A stretch of 64,000 nt of DNA from Ectobius pallidus. Lineage: Eukaryota; Arthropoda; Insecta; Blattodea; Ectobiidae. The stretch spans positions 164,554,559 through 164,618,558 of the forward strand of contig CAXKWD010000002.1 of assembly GCA_964059195.1 (NCBI GenBank), read 5' to 3'. The notes beneath the pieces were generated by a model, which was not told the DNA's origin, did not search any database, and worked only from the letters and a program-made list of their open reading frames with translations. Position 1 is the first letter of the stretch. Every line of letters starts with the position of its first letter. Shown here in pieces: positions 62,301 through 64,000 of this stretch. The position numbers and the translations under genes were made by a program.

Positions 62301-64000
62301 TTTTACATTAACAATATAATCTCAAAAATTTATTGCGTTTCCGAGGAAACATAAGTTTATATGCAAAAGCAGTTGAAATTGTTCTTTTTCCAATCTTATA
62401 CAATCCTGCTTTTTAATAGAAGCTGCATGCCTTCCCGGGATTCTCAGCCCTACAAACTTCCGTAAGCGTCGATTTTAGTTTTATTTCCGAAAGTTTCTTT
62501 TATGCTGTGATTATGCGGATTTGAAAAAGATGTTATTTTTACCGATATGACTTTTTTCGTGTGAGTCGTTTTCAACGGTTCGACAGCCGTTATCTCGTAA
62601 ACTATGGTACATTTTTATTGTTGATGTACACGCTTTTATTCGCAATGAAATGTTTTGACTTTCGTCTCTTGGGAGTTTTTATGCACTAGGGTGATAAAAT
62701 GGTTTTATTTCGACTTTTCTAAAATCCTGCGCGACTTTCATCTCCAAGAATAAAAAATATTGTTTTTACATTAACAATATAATGTCAAAAATGTCTTGTG
62801 TTTCCGAGGAAACATAAGTTTACATGCAAAAGCAGTTGAAACTGTTCTTTTTCCAATCTTATACAATCCTGCGTTTTAATAGAAGCTGCATGCCTTCCCG
62901 GGATTCTCAGCCCTGCCAACTTCCGTTAGCGTCGATTTTATTTTTATTTCCGAAAGTTTCATTTATGCTGTGAGTGTGCGGAATTATAAACGATGTTATT
63001 TTTGCCGAAATGACTTTTTTCGTGTGAGTCGTTTTCAACGGTTCGACAGCCGTTATCTCGTAAACTATGGTACATTTTTATTGTTGATGTACACGCTTTT
63101 ATTCGCAATGAAATGTTTTGACGTTCGTCTCTTGGGAGTTTTTATGTACTAGGGTGATAAAATTGTTTTATTTCGACTTTTGTAAAATCCTGCGCGACTT
63201 TCATCTCCAAGAATAAAAAATATTGTTTTTACATTAACAATATAATGTCAAAAATGTCTTGTGTTTCCGAGGATACATAAGTTTACATGCAAAAGCAGTT
63301 GAAACTGTTCTTTTTCCAATCTTATACAATCCTGCGCTTTAATAGAAGCTGCATGCCTTCCCGGGATTCTCAGCCCTGCCAACTTCCGTTAGCGTCGATT
63401 TTATTTTTATTTCCGAAAGTTTCATTTATGCTGTGAGTATGCGGAATTATAAACGATGTTATTTTGCCGATATGACTTTTTTCGTGTGAGTCGTTTTCAA
63501 CGGTTCGACAGCCGTTATCTCGTAAACTATGGTACATTTTTATTGTCGATGTACACGCTTTTATTCGCAATGAAATGTTATGACGTTCGTCTCTTGGGAG
63601 TTTTTATGTACTAGGCTGATAAAATGGTTTTATTTCGACTTTTCTAAAATCCTGCGCGTTTTTCATCTCCAAGAATAAAAAATATTGTTTTTACATTAAC
63701 AATATAATCTCAAAAATGTCTTATGTTTCCGAGGAAACATAAGTTTATATGGCAAAGGCAGTTGAAACTTTTTTTTTCCACTTTTATACAATCCTCCGCT
63801 TTTATAGAAGCTGCATCCCTTCCCGGGATTCTCAGCCCTGCCAACTTTCGTAAGCGTCTATTTTATTTTTATTTCCGAAAGTTTTTTTATGCTGTGAGTG
63901 TGCGGAAATGTAAAAGATGTTATTTTTGCCGATGTAACTTTTTTCGTGCGAGGCGTTTTCAACGGTTCGACAGCCGTTATCTTGTAAACTATGGTACATT
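59307..64000. repeat. 463-bp satellite continuing to the window edge
   Basis: The array runs off the window without reaching unique DNA. 59,532-62,652 repeats 53,520-56,640, and 59,816-64,000 repeats 46,870-51,054. The element-sized interruption seen at 2.8-13.9 kb does not recur. No genes. Confidence 0.92.

Noticed and set aside
1..64000. CRISPR array
   Set aside because: The repeats are contiguous 463-bp monomers without spacers, and the flanking element is a eukaryotic LTR retrotransposon.

Overview
This is AT-rich eukaryotic heterochromatin. Almost the whole window is one head-to-tail satellite array with a monomer of about 463 bp (roughly 114 monomer equivalents). One full-length Ty3/Gypsy-type LTR retrotransposon of 11,092 bp has landed inside it. 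The integrase and reverse transcriptase style, the lysine-tRNA-like primer binding site and the very long LTRs suggest an arthropod, probably an insect; the sequence does not fix the species. No host protein-coding gene, rRNA or tRNA gene was recognised.

Layout. 1-2842: satellite monomers. 2843-13934: the retrotransposon, flanked by the 4-bp target duplication GTCT. It has 3,026-bp LTRs at 2843-5868 and 10909-13934, a primer binding site at 5874-5894, a leader with a 29-A run, a gag-pol reading frame from 6275 broken by a -1 frame change at 8806-8836, the rest of pol to 10815, and a polypurine tract ending at 10908. 13939-about 28,000: satellite with four copies of a 267-bp truncated monomer and a repeat period of 3,970 bp. 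About 27,972-42,785: two adjacent near-identical 7,407-bp higher-order units of 16 monomers each. About 42,786-64,000: a distinct satellite domain with nested long-period duplications (12,946, 6,934 and 6,012 bp) and a local 1,387-bp three-monomer repeat.

How the parts relate. The satellite around the retrotransposon (about 285-2842 and 13939-15240) is a third, non-adjacent copy of part of the 16-mer unit. The uninterrupted target site is therefore present in the same window at 32592 and 39999, which confirms the insertion boundaries and duplication. The LTRs differ at one base that I found, so the insertion is recent. The element carries Gag (with an N-terminal SAP-like motif, a capsid-like region and two zinc knuckles), protease, reverse transcriptase, RNase H and integrase. 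It has no visible env and no chromodomain. This copy cannot make full-length Pol by ordinary decoding because of the frame break inside reverse transcriptase.

The many 60-117-residue open frames in the satellite are reading frames of the monomer itself, not genes.
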